In this document: positions 25,284 to 31,155 of the stretch, one piece after another
Layout: every line of letters starts with the position of its first letter
Numbering within the stretch: the stretch's first letter is position 1
NCBI GenBank assembly: GCA_903917735.1
Contig: CAIXBR010000002.1
Location: 1 to 36,022, forward strand
Origin: an uncultured Elusimicrobia bacterium
GTDB lineage: Bacteria; Elusimicrobiota; Elusimicrobia; Elusimicrobiales; UBA9959
Direction of reading: 5' to 3'
DNA: 36,022 bases
Made by a program: the position numbers and the translations under genes
Notes under the pieces: generated by a model
Databases searched by the model: none
What the model saw: the letters and a program-made list of their open reading frames with translations, nothing else
What the model was told of the DNA's origin: nothing

Positions 25284-25417
25284 TTAAAACTTGCCAACTT
25301 CCAGCCTTTACGGATCCCGGGATTTATGATCACTTCATGGTGTTTGTTCCGGCTGACTTTTCGGCTGATTTCCGGCTTTGCCGGGATCCGCGTTTCCTAA
25401 AAGTTGGCAAGTTTTAA
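25284..25417. repeat. 134-bp interrupted inverted repeat
   Basis: The outer arms 25284-25300 and 25401-25417 (TTAAAACTTGCCAACTT and its complement) match over 17 bp. After 10 unpaired bases on each side, the inner arms CGGATCCCGG (25311-25320) and CCGGGATCCG (25381-25390) match over 10 bp. The 60-base loop carries three CGGCTGA-like units in tandem. It has no coding capacity. It could be a MITE-like element, a cruciform or an RNA hairpin. Confidence 0.75.
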
Positions 25418-25594
25418 AATTCTGAAATCCAAAATTCAGGATGACTGCCCGTCTCCATACGGGGTATCTTTTGCTAGTTATAAAAACCTATAAATGGTGT
25501 TAGTTAATTAAAAATAGCGCTTATTTTATAATCATTATTTGGATAATTGGTGGTGCGTTTGTTGGTTATAGGGCTATTCTGAAGGGGATTAATA

Positions 25595-25622
25595 AGTTAA
25601 CATAATATATCTTATCGTAAGT
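25595..25622 (-). other. dif: dif-like site for XerC/XerD chromosome dimer resolution
   Basis: On the minus strand the 28 bases divide into ACTTACGATAA, GATATA and TTATGTTAACT: an 11-bp XerC arm, 6-bp spacer and 11-bp XerD arm. TTATGTTAA is the most conserved part of known dif sites, and the whole site agrees at about 25 of 28 positions with the Firmicutes consensus as I remember it. It lies in a gene-free convergent junction, where dif is expected. XerCD recombination there separates chromosome dimers at the septum with FtsK. Confidence 0.8.
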
Positions 25623-25780
25623 TGTCTCCCTTGGCTCGGAAGAGCGGGTCTTTTTGGGGTTTTCGGGTGATTGAGCGGTTGGATGGCCAGTTTGTTGGCT
25701 GTCTGGAGTGATCGAGGTGTTTGCCTGTGGAGTGTTCTCGTTATGCCCCGGGGCCGCGGGTTTGGGTTAGTTGCCCCGGG

Positions 25781-26269
25781 TTAACTGTTTAGCTTTCTGG
25801 CATTCAGCCAGGCTCTTTCCAGGCCCCTGTCTGTTATGTGGTATACCCTGTTTCTTTTTGTGCCTGAGGCCTTTATTAGGCCTTCTTTTATGGCTTTGGT
25901 GAGCAGCCGGTCCAGCCTTTCCGGGACATAACCGCTGGCTTTTACAGCTTTTGAGAGGGTTATTGCGCTGAAGTCCGCGGTCTTATTTAGCTGTCTTTCG
26001 GCTGCCAGGATCAGTAGGGCGGCTTCGCCGGCCTTGAGTTGCGGGTGTTTGTTTTTGAGGATGGTGAGGCCGTTCTTTGCCTCGGCCAGGGCCTCCCAGA
26101 TGGGGCTTTCATCGGCTTCTTTCGGGGTCTTCCGCGCCGCTTCCCGGGTATCTTCCGGCCCTGACAGGCGGCTCAGAAACCCTTCTTTTTCGCTTAATAT
26201 GAATTCCGCGGGCCCTTCCGCTTCGAATTCTGCGCCTGAAGGATGCTTGATCCTGAGCTTGTAGTTCAT
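25781..26269 (-). CDS. Winged-helix-like protein of unknown function
   Basis: The protein is 162 residues if it starts at the ATG at 26269 (MNYKLRIKHPSGAEFEAEGP). AAGG lies about nine bases upstream of that ATG, while an alternative ATG at 26311 has no ribosome binding site and sits inside an operator repeat. The N-terminal 40 residues look like a small beta domain, followed by a charged linker. Residues about 85-160 are helical and end in SGYVPERLDRLLTKAIKEGL, ASGTKRNRVYHITDRGLERA, a typical winged-helix recognition helix and wing. I infer DNA binding. Five phased ATATGTC repeats upstream are its likely targets. It is the first gene beyond the dif-like site. Confidence 0.6.
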   Translation of the reverse strand: MNYKLRIKHPSGAEFEAEGPAEFILSEKEGFLSRLSGPEDTREAARKTPKEADESPIWEALAEAKNGLTILKNKHPQLKAGEAALLILAAERQLNKTADFSAITLSKAVKASGYVPERLDRLLTKAIKEGLIKASGTKRNRVYHITDRGLERAWLNARKLNS

Positions 26270-26302
26270 GATATGCGCCTTATCTGGTTCCGCCGCGCTC
26301 TT

Positions 26303-26371
26303 ATATGTCATTATTCTATCTTATGATTGATTATATGTCAATATATGTCCAACATATGTCGGTCATATGTC
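26303..26371. repeat. Five helically phased ATATGTC repeats
   Basis: ATATGTC occurs at 26303, 26333, 26343, 26354 and 26365 (plus strand), with start-to-start distances of 30, 10, 11 and 11 bases, so all copies face the same side of the helix. A minus-strand TATAAT (26330-26335) overlaps the second copy. The array lies upstream of the winged-helix gene and fits cooperative binding by its product or an iteron-like role. Confidence 0.8.
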
Positions 26372-26388
26372 AACAAGTGTTAATAACA

Positions 26389-26397
26389 TGTGGATAA
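26389..26397 (-). promoter_or_regulatory. DnaA box
   Basis: The minus strand reads TTATCCACA, the perfect consensus DnaA box, 18 bases beyond the ATATGTC array. A degenerate neighbour (TTATTAACA) lies at 26379-26387. Confidence 0.5.
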
Positions 26398-26678
26398 CGT
26401 CGGGCGGGTGCTGCAACTGGCTTAATGATATTCCAGCCGTAATACCCGGCGGATCTGGCGGAATCAGGCCTTTTCTCATAGAGGAAAAGACCGGAAAGTG
26501 GGCCTGGTGTGTTTTTTTTGTCTGGCCGGCGGGGGAAAACAGGCTGGTTTTCGGGCGGTTTTTGACTGAAATCCCCCCCTCTTTCCCGCGCTCCGCCTTG
26601 CGCGGGCACGCTTGCCTGCAGGCAGCGTAAACTGACCTCATGCCCTCTTGCAGTCCGTCGCTGTTTATCGGCGGCAAT
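26398..26678. other. Intergenic region without recognised gene
   Basis: Open frames here on both strands overlap one another, lack ribosome binding sites and show no domain. Apart from the DnaA box and array to the left and the terminator to the right, nothing is recognisable. Confidence 0.4.
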
Positions 26679-26701
26679 AAAAAACCGGCCTAAAGCCGGT
26701 T
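26679..26701 (-). terminator. Intrinsic terminator of the outer-membrane protein gene
   Basis: Read on the minus strand, AACCGGC (26695-26701) pairs with GCCGGTT (26683-26689) around a five-base loop and runs into TTTTTTATT. It lies 57 bases past the stop of the gene that ends at 26758. Confidence 0.85.
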
Positions 26702-26757
26702 GGGTCTGTGTATTTTGTCTCCGCGGGGTGCGGCTTACTGGTCGGTTGTTGCAGGCG

Positions 26758-28089
26758 TCAGAATTTAGCCGAGACGGCGCCGTATATCAGTTTTGCCTGC
26801 TTGCTGGCGGGATAGAGGCTTAGCGGGGTGAAAACGGCGTAGACGGCGTTTAACTTCATGTTTTCCCCCATGGGATAGGCGACCTTAAGGTCCCATTCGC
26901 TGGCTATCTGCAGGGAGCCTCCGCTGCTGTTACTGGTGGCGCGGAACTTGTAAAGGTCGGCCGAAAGCAGGAATTTCTTATAAGGCAGGTCCGCGCCTAT
27001 ATTGATTATGTTCAGGCCGGAGACGCCGTCGGGGAGGCCGTTCAGGGTGGCGGACGTCTTTACCATGTCGTAGAGGGACGCCCCGGCTATGGCGCCGTAA
27101 CCCGCGCGCTCCAGGCCGCTGTACTTGGCGCCGAAAGTGGGAAAGAAAGCTTTGTCGGAGTCCGAGCCGGAGCTTGCGTTGCCGGAGGAGCGGCCGTAAG
27201 CCAGGCGCAGCTTGGATTGGCCGAAGAAGCTTATATACTGGTTCCAGGAGCCTTTCAGTATGAAAGCGTGACCTGCGTAATTGGCGGTGCCGCCCAGGGC
27301 TTTTTTGGCCGTGCCGCGCTCTATCACGGCCTCGCCGTCGAAGCTGAGCTGCTTCTGGCTGAGGAAGTAGCGCACCCCGGTGAATTTCTTCGTATTGGAG
27401 AGCGTGTTGAAATAGATATCCTGGGCGGCGTAGTTGTCATTCTCCCAGAAGTGGTAGGCCTGCCAGAGCCCCTCGTTGCCGGGATAGTAGACGGTGGCGC
27501 CGTAAATCTTGAAGAAGCGGCCGGCGTTGAAAGGCCTGAAAACGAACAGGTCCGCTTTCATGTTGTGAAAAAGGCTGTCTATCTCGAGCCTGCCGCCGGG
27601 GAAGCCCAGGTCGTTGCCGGAAAGGGTTATGCCCTGGCCCAGCGTGAAGTCCTGCCGCCCGAAGGTGGCGGTGACGTTGGGGCGGATGAACTTGTAGATC
27701 TTTACATAGGCTGAGCGCGCATACGGGGTGCCGTTGGCGTTGGGCAGGCGGCTTGCCGCGTCGATGAACTGGGGAGAGGTCAGGGTGTTGGAGGAGGAGC
27801 CGGGGCCTATGCTCTGCAGCACTATCCCCACGTCCATGCTTGAGCCTTCCGTCTTTTCAAGCTGTATGCCCTTTATTACAAAACCCAGCGTGGCGTTCTC
27901 CGAGTAGATGGGCTGCGAGTTAGAGGCGCCCTGGTAGATCAGGTGCTCATAGTTGCCGGCCTTAAGTTCCACTTCGGAAGAAAGGTCCAGTTTGGTGGCG
28001 GAAGCGGCCGCCGGAAAAAGAAAGGCGGCGGCTCCGCAGGCCATAAGCCGCAGGCCACAGGCCTTAAAGATGTTCGCCCGCTTTCTCAT
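26758..28089 (-). CDS. Outer-membrane beta-barrel protein (alginate-export/porin type)
   Basis: The 443-residue protein begins with a basic region and hydrophobic signal segment (LMACGAAAFLFPAAASA) and continues as alternating amphipathic strands with many aromatic girdle residues. It ends in a terminal Phe (IYGAVSAKF), as outer-membrane barrels do. The segment ATFGRQDFTLGQGITLSGND resembles the early strands of alginate-export/phosphate-selective porin-like families. Substrate unknown. The ATG at 28089 has no Shine-Dalgarno; a TATAAT box ends eight bases before it, so the mRNA may be leaderless. It is a single-gene unit between two terminators. Confidence 0.8.
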   Translation of the reverse strand: MRKRANIFKACGLRLMACGAAAFLFPAAASATKLDLSSEVELKAGNYEHLIYQGASNSQPIYSENATLGFVIKGIQLEKTEGSSMDVGIVLQSIGPGSSSNTLTSPQFIDAASRLPNANGTPYARSAYVKIYKFIRPNVTATFGRQDFTLGQGITLSGNDLGFPGGRLEIDSLFHNMKADLFVFRPFNAGRFFKIYGATVYYPGNEGLWQAYHFWENDNYAAQDIYFNTLSNTKKFTGVRYFLSQKQLSFDGEAVIERGTAKKALGGTANYAGHAFILKGSWNQYISFFGQSKLRLAYGRSSGNASSGSDSDKAFFPTFGAKYSGLERAGYGAIAGASLYDMVKTSATLNGLPDGVSGLNIINIGADLPYKKFLLSADLYKFRATSNSSGGSLQIASEWDLKVAYPMGENMKLNAVYAVFTPLSLYPASKQAKLIYGAVSAKF

Positions 28090-28097
28090 TGGAGTTA

Positions 28098-28103
28098 ATT
28101 ATA
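28098..28103 (-). promoter_or_regulatory. Near-leaderless -10 box of the outer-membrane protein gene
   Basis: The minus strand reads TATAAT followed by eight bases and the ATG. No good -35 is seen, so the call rests on the -10 box and on the same spacing seen at ftsQ. Confidence 0.45.
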
Positions 28104-28152
28104 ACAAAAAAGGGATTATGCTGGGCGCCGCAGCTGACGGGCGGCCTCTGCA

Positions 28153-28185
28153 AATAAAAACCCCGGGGCTCGGCCCCGGGGCTCT
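28153..28185 (-). terminator. Strong intrinsic terminator after the porin gene
   Basis: A 9-bp GC stem (28161-28169 with 28173-28181) and three-base loop are followed on the minus strand by TTTTTATTT. It lies 20 bases past the porin stop. Confidence 0.9.
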
Positions 28186-28205
28186 TATCAGTCAACTTGC
28201 GTTGA

Positions 28206-29444
28206 TCAGAACTTCAGGTTCAGGTTCAGGCCCATCAGCGTTTCCGCGGAATGGTCCATGAATTTCTTGTTGGGGGAGAACATGGCGTAGGAGGCCTTTA
28301 TGGAAACGTTCTCTGAATGTTTCCAGGTGGCTCCTAAGTCAAGTTCATTGCCGATGGCGGTAGCCCCGGCAGGCGTCGCGGTGGTGGCTGTCTTCTCCGT
28401 GTAGGCGAAGTTGAAGAACTTCGCGCAGACGGTCAGCTTCTCAACCTGCTTGGGGGTGTAGTTCGCGCCCACATTGAAGGTGGTCAGGTTGTTCAGGCCG
28501 TTGGTCGCGCCAACACCGTAAGCCCCGTATATCATACCGGGCAGGTAGTTGCCGCTGATGGCGGTGAAGCCTTCGTTCTTGGTGGCGCTGGCTTTGTCTC
28601 CGGAACCCATGGCGAATTCGCCCATGAAGTTGAACTTGCCGGCGGCTTTCAGGTCAAGGCCGTAATCGGCGTTGACTTTCAGCGCTGAACCGGTATACTT
28701 GACCATGGTGTTCTTGTTCTTGCCGGCGTCCATAGCGTACTCGGCTTTGTAGCCTACGCCCTCGTATTTGCCTTCGGCTTTCACGCCGATGACGTCGAGG
28801 GTGTCGTGCTTGCCGAGGCTTCTGTCGTCGCTCTGGTAGATGTAGACAGCGGGCTTCACGATTTCAGAGAAGGCATAGCTGCCGGTGACGCCGTAGAGGT
28901 TCTTGTCCAGGGGGCTGATCAGGGAGTTCTCCGAGACTTTGCCCGCCAGGCCGGTTACCATCCATTTGTCCTTGTTCCATTCGCCATACCAGCCGTCCAG
29001 TGAGGAAACGGTGTAGTTGGCTATGGCGCCGGTGTTCTGGTAGCTGGGGCCGTAGTATATCACTATGTCTCCGGCTTTTCCGTAGAACTGGCGACCGACT
29101 TTGTGGTTGATCCACAGGACGTTCTTCATATTCACATAAGCTTCAGCGAAGGTTATGTTATTTTCGAGGTCGTTCACTGTCTGGCTGTTGGTGCCGTAAT
29201 AGCGATAGTCGCTCTTAACGGCGGTTACCTGGGCGTTGAGGTCTTCGTTCAGGTCGAAGTTCAGTCCCAGCATAAGGCGGCTGTTGATGTTGCTGAAGTC
29301 GGACTTACCGGGGGTGAGACTCTTCTGACCTGTCACTGAGTTCACTTCAAGACTGCCGTCGTACTTTAAGTTCTTGAGGAGCTCGGCGCTGGCCATTGAA
29401 GAGCCGAACGCGAGCACCGCAAGCATTCCTATTACTTTTTTCAT
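28206..29444 (-). CDS. Outer-membrane porin-like beta-barrel protein
   Basis: The 412-residue protein has a clear signal peptide (MKKVIGMLAVLAFGSSMASA). It is a run of short amphipathic strands rich in Gly, Asn, Tyr and Phe and ends with LMGLNLNLKF, a barrel terminal strand. Segments such as NITFAEAYVNMKNVLWINHK and VGRQFYGKAGDIVIYYGP resemble the pore region of general porins. The composition suggests an abundant protein. An excellent AGGAGGAG ribosome binding site precedes the ATG. A long structured leader and a TTGACA promoter lie upstream and a strong terminator downstream, consistent with high and regulated expression. The transported solute is unknown. Confidence 0.85.
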   Translation of the reverse strand: MKKVIGMLAVLAFGSSMASAELLKNLKYDGSLEVNSVTGQKSLTPGKSDFSNINSRLMLGLNFDLNEDLNAQVTAVKSDYRYYGTNSQTVNDLENNITFAEAYVNMKNVLWINHKVGRQFYGKAGDIVIYYGPSYQNTGAIANYTVSSLDGWYGEWNKDKWMVTGLAGKVSENSLISPLDKNLYGVTGSYAFSEIVKPAVYIYQSDDRSLGKHDTLDVIGVKAEGKYEGVGYKAEYAMDAGKNKNTMVKYTGSALKVNADYGLDLKAAGKFNFMGEFAMGSGDKASATKNEGFTAISGNYLPGMIYGAYGVGATNGLNNLTTFNVGANYTPKQVEKLTVCAKFFNFAYTEKTATTATPAGATAIGNELDLGATWKHSENVSIKASYAMFSPNKKFMDHSAETLMGLNLNLKF

Positions 29445-29690
29445 TAATTACTCCTCCTTGCTTTGTCGTAGGCCCGTTTCCGGGACCTCTGCCTTTCGGC
29501 CTTGTACTTAACTCTCCCTGCAGGTTTTTATGCCTTACAGTTAGGGCCTGCCCCTTTGGGGCCTACGGCCTTGCGGGAGCCACTGTTGACTCCCTTAGGA
29601 GAAGCGCCTTTAAATTGGCGCTCCGCTCCCCCCTTATTTTTCCCGGGGTGGGCGGTCTCCCTGAACTTCCGGGAGCCTCCTCTACAGAGC
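29445..29690 (-). ncRNA. Structured 5' leader of the porin mRNA (possible riboregulator)
   Basis: About 245 bases separate the promoter from the ATG and hold a chain of hairpins: 29657-29675, 29628-29648, 29604-29621, 29575-29594, 29550-29562, 29491-29500 and 29473-29484, the last two closed by GAAA tetraloops. CGTAGGCCC and GGGCCTACG (29559-29567 with 29467-29475) form a 9-bp long-range pair that competes with two of those hairpins, so two alternative folds exist near the ribosome binding site. I do not recognise a known riboswitch class. Confidence 0.55.
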
Positions 29691-29697
29691 AATATTA

Positions 29698-29725
29698 TTA
29701 TTACAAAAACATTACGGACTGTCAA
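29698..29725 (-). promoter_or_regulatory. Probable porin promoter
   Basis: On the minus strand TTGACA (29720-29725) is followed after 16 bases by TAATAA (29698-29703), within an AT-rich TAATAATAATATT stretch that allows other -10 choices. Confidence 0.5.
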
Positions 29726-29749
29726 CAAATTATCTATATTATACGCCTT

Positions 29750-29778
29750 ATATGTCCGATCATATGCCATTCTATGAC
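29750..29778. promoter_or_regulatory. Second ATATGTC-like cluster upstream of the porin promoter
   Basis: ATATGTC at 29750, ATATGCC at 29762 and the weaker CTATGAC at 29772 are 12 and 10 bases apart. This resembles the five-copy array at 26303-26371. It lies 25 bases upstream of the -35 box, a typical activator position. Confidence 0.4.
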
Positions 29779-29820
29779 CGCTTTCCGGTCTTCACTGTCT
29801 TTTGAAACGGCCGTTGCTCA

Positions 29821-31155
29821 TCAGTCTGGCCGACTGGTGGTATTCGCAAGCGGCCTGCCGGCCGCAAGCAGGAACTCCGTCCGCGTCTCAAAGTAACCGG
29901 CCTTCGCCGACACCAGTTCATCCGCGCTCTGCTGCTCCAGGGCCAGCGCCTCCAGCAGGTCCGAAAGCTTTTCCGTGCCGTTCCTATAGCCGTCCTCTTT
30001 CTCGGCCCGGTTTGCTTTCGCTTCCTCTACGGAAAGTTCTTTCAGTTCGGCCAGCTGCCAGGCGTCCTGGTAATCCTTCAGCTTGTCCTCAAGGTTGAGC
30101 AGCAGGAGATCCCCGGTTTCTTTAAGGCGGTCGGCGGCGGCCGCCTCTTTAAGGCGCATTTCCTTTATGGAATGCGAGGCTTCCCACCAGCCGTTCAGCG
30201 GCAGGTTTATCGCGGCGAAGGCCGCGCTGTTCTGGAACCGGGCGTCCCCGTGGTTGAAATAGTCCACCCGGTAGAGGCTGGCGCCCACGCCTATAACCGG
30301 CAGGAATTCCCCCCGCTTAATTTCCGTCTCCAGCCGCGCGGCTCTTAAGCCCGTTTCGAGCAGTTTGTATTCCGGCCGCTGCGCTAGGCTGGCCGGCAGG
30401 TCTTCTTTCTTTTCGGAGGGTTCGGCCAGCTCTTCCGGAACTTCGGGCAGTATCAGCCTGGTCTCCAGAGGGATCCCGGAGTACAGCTTCAGGTCTTTCT
30501 CTGCCCGCTCGGCGCTTTTCGCCAGCATGGAGCGGTTTAGGGCCACTTCGGCTTTTTTCAGGTTTACCCGCAGCACGTCGGTCTTCGTCACCAGTCCACC
30601 GGCGAAGGCCTGCCCCACCTGCGCGCTCAGCGCGTTAAGGAGGTCCGCATAGGCGTCCAGTGTTTTTTTCTTTTCCGCCAGCACCAGCAGCGTGCGGTAT
30701 TTCTTTTCCGCCCCTGACGTCACCTCGTTCTGTTTGAGCCGGAGCTGCTGGGCCGCCGCTTCCCGTCCGGCCTGGGCCAGGCGGTTGCCGTTATATATCC
30801 GCCCGCCGGCGAACAGCGGCTGCTGGACGGTGACAGCCGAAAAAGCGTAATCCCTTTTTTCGTCGGCTATGGGGGCCATGGCCGACAGGGTCGGGATGGA
30901 GAGGGCCGAATTCGCCAGGATGTTGGTGTTGGCCGCCAGCGCCGACGCGCTCAATTGCGGGAAATAGTGCGTGAAAGCGGCCTTGGCGGCCTGGTCAGCC
31001 GCCTGCGCTTCAAGGCGGGCCTGCCGCAGGCCGCTGTTGTTCCTTAAAGCCAGGTCCCGGTAGTTTTCCGAGGTCAGCGATAATTCCGCCGCCGCGCAAA
31101 GTCCGGGCAAAAGCAGCAGCAGCGCCGCCGCGGCGAGATGTTTTAAGGTCTTCAT
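29821..31155 (-). CDS. TolC-family outer-membrane efflux protein
   Basis: The 444-residue protein has a signal peptide (LKHLAAAALLLLLPGLCAAA) and the two-fold repeated helix-strand layout of TolC/OprM proteins. Long Ala/Glu/Lys helices alternate with strands such as YAFSAVTVQQPLFAGGRIYN and FAAINLPLNGWWEASHSIKE. TolC trimers make the exit duct of tripartite pumps. The start is the ATG at 31155, preceded by GAGGAGG, not the longer frame from 31269, which runs inside the pump gene. The ATGA overlap with the pump stop shows translational coupling. A Cys at the end of the signal (PGLCAAA) could make it a lipoprotein. Confidence 0.9.
   Translation of the reverse strand: MKTLKHLAAAALLLLLPGLCAAAELSLTSENYRDLALRNNSGLRQARLEAQAADQAAKAAFTHYFPQLSASALAANTNILANSALSIPTLSAMAPIADEKRDYAFSAVTVQQPLFAGGRIYNGNRLAQAGREAAAQQLRLKQNEVTSGAEKKYRTLLVLAEKKKTLDAYADLLNALSAQVGQAFAGGLVTKTDVLRVNLKKAEVALNRSMLAKSAERAEKDLKLYSGIPLETRLILPEVPEELAEPSEKKEDLPASLAQRPEYKLLETGLRAARLETEIKRGEFLPVIGVGASLYRVDYFNHGDARFQNSAAFAAINLPLNGWWEASHSIKEMRLKEAAAADRLKETGDLLLLNLEDKLKDYQDAWQLAELKELSVEEAKANRAEKEDGYRNGTEKLSDLLEALALEQQSADELVSAKAGYFETRTEFLLAAGRPLANTTSRPD

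Larger units (their letters stand above)
24844..25780. other. Gene-free convergent junction, probable replication terminus region
   Basis: About 940 bases lack a believable gene. The plus strand is rich in G and T, unlike coding sequence on either side. It holds a 17-bp palindrome (25129-25145), a 134-bp interrupted inverted repeat (25284-25417), three copies of ATGGTGTT(A/T)GT (25109, 25337, 25494), an AT-rich patch at about 25480-25555 and the dif-like site (25595-25622). Genes on the left run plus and those on the right run minus, as expected where replichores meet. Confidence 0.6.

Noticed and set aside
24665..25417. Several plus-strand frames in the terminus gap (24665-25072, 24924-25118, 25199-25417)
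   Set aside because: Cys/Phe/Trp-rich translations, no ribosome binding sites, and two of the frames overlap; typical of non-coding G+T-rich DNA.
26363..26677. Overlapping frames on both strands before the outer-membrane gene
   Set aside because: Three frames cover the same bases, none with a start signal or domain.
29445..29690. Cobalamin riboswitch (a segment resembles a B12 box near 29650-29675)
   Set aside because: The order of conserved elements is wrong: the box-like piece is at the 5' end and the other core motifs are absent.
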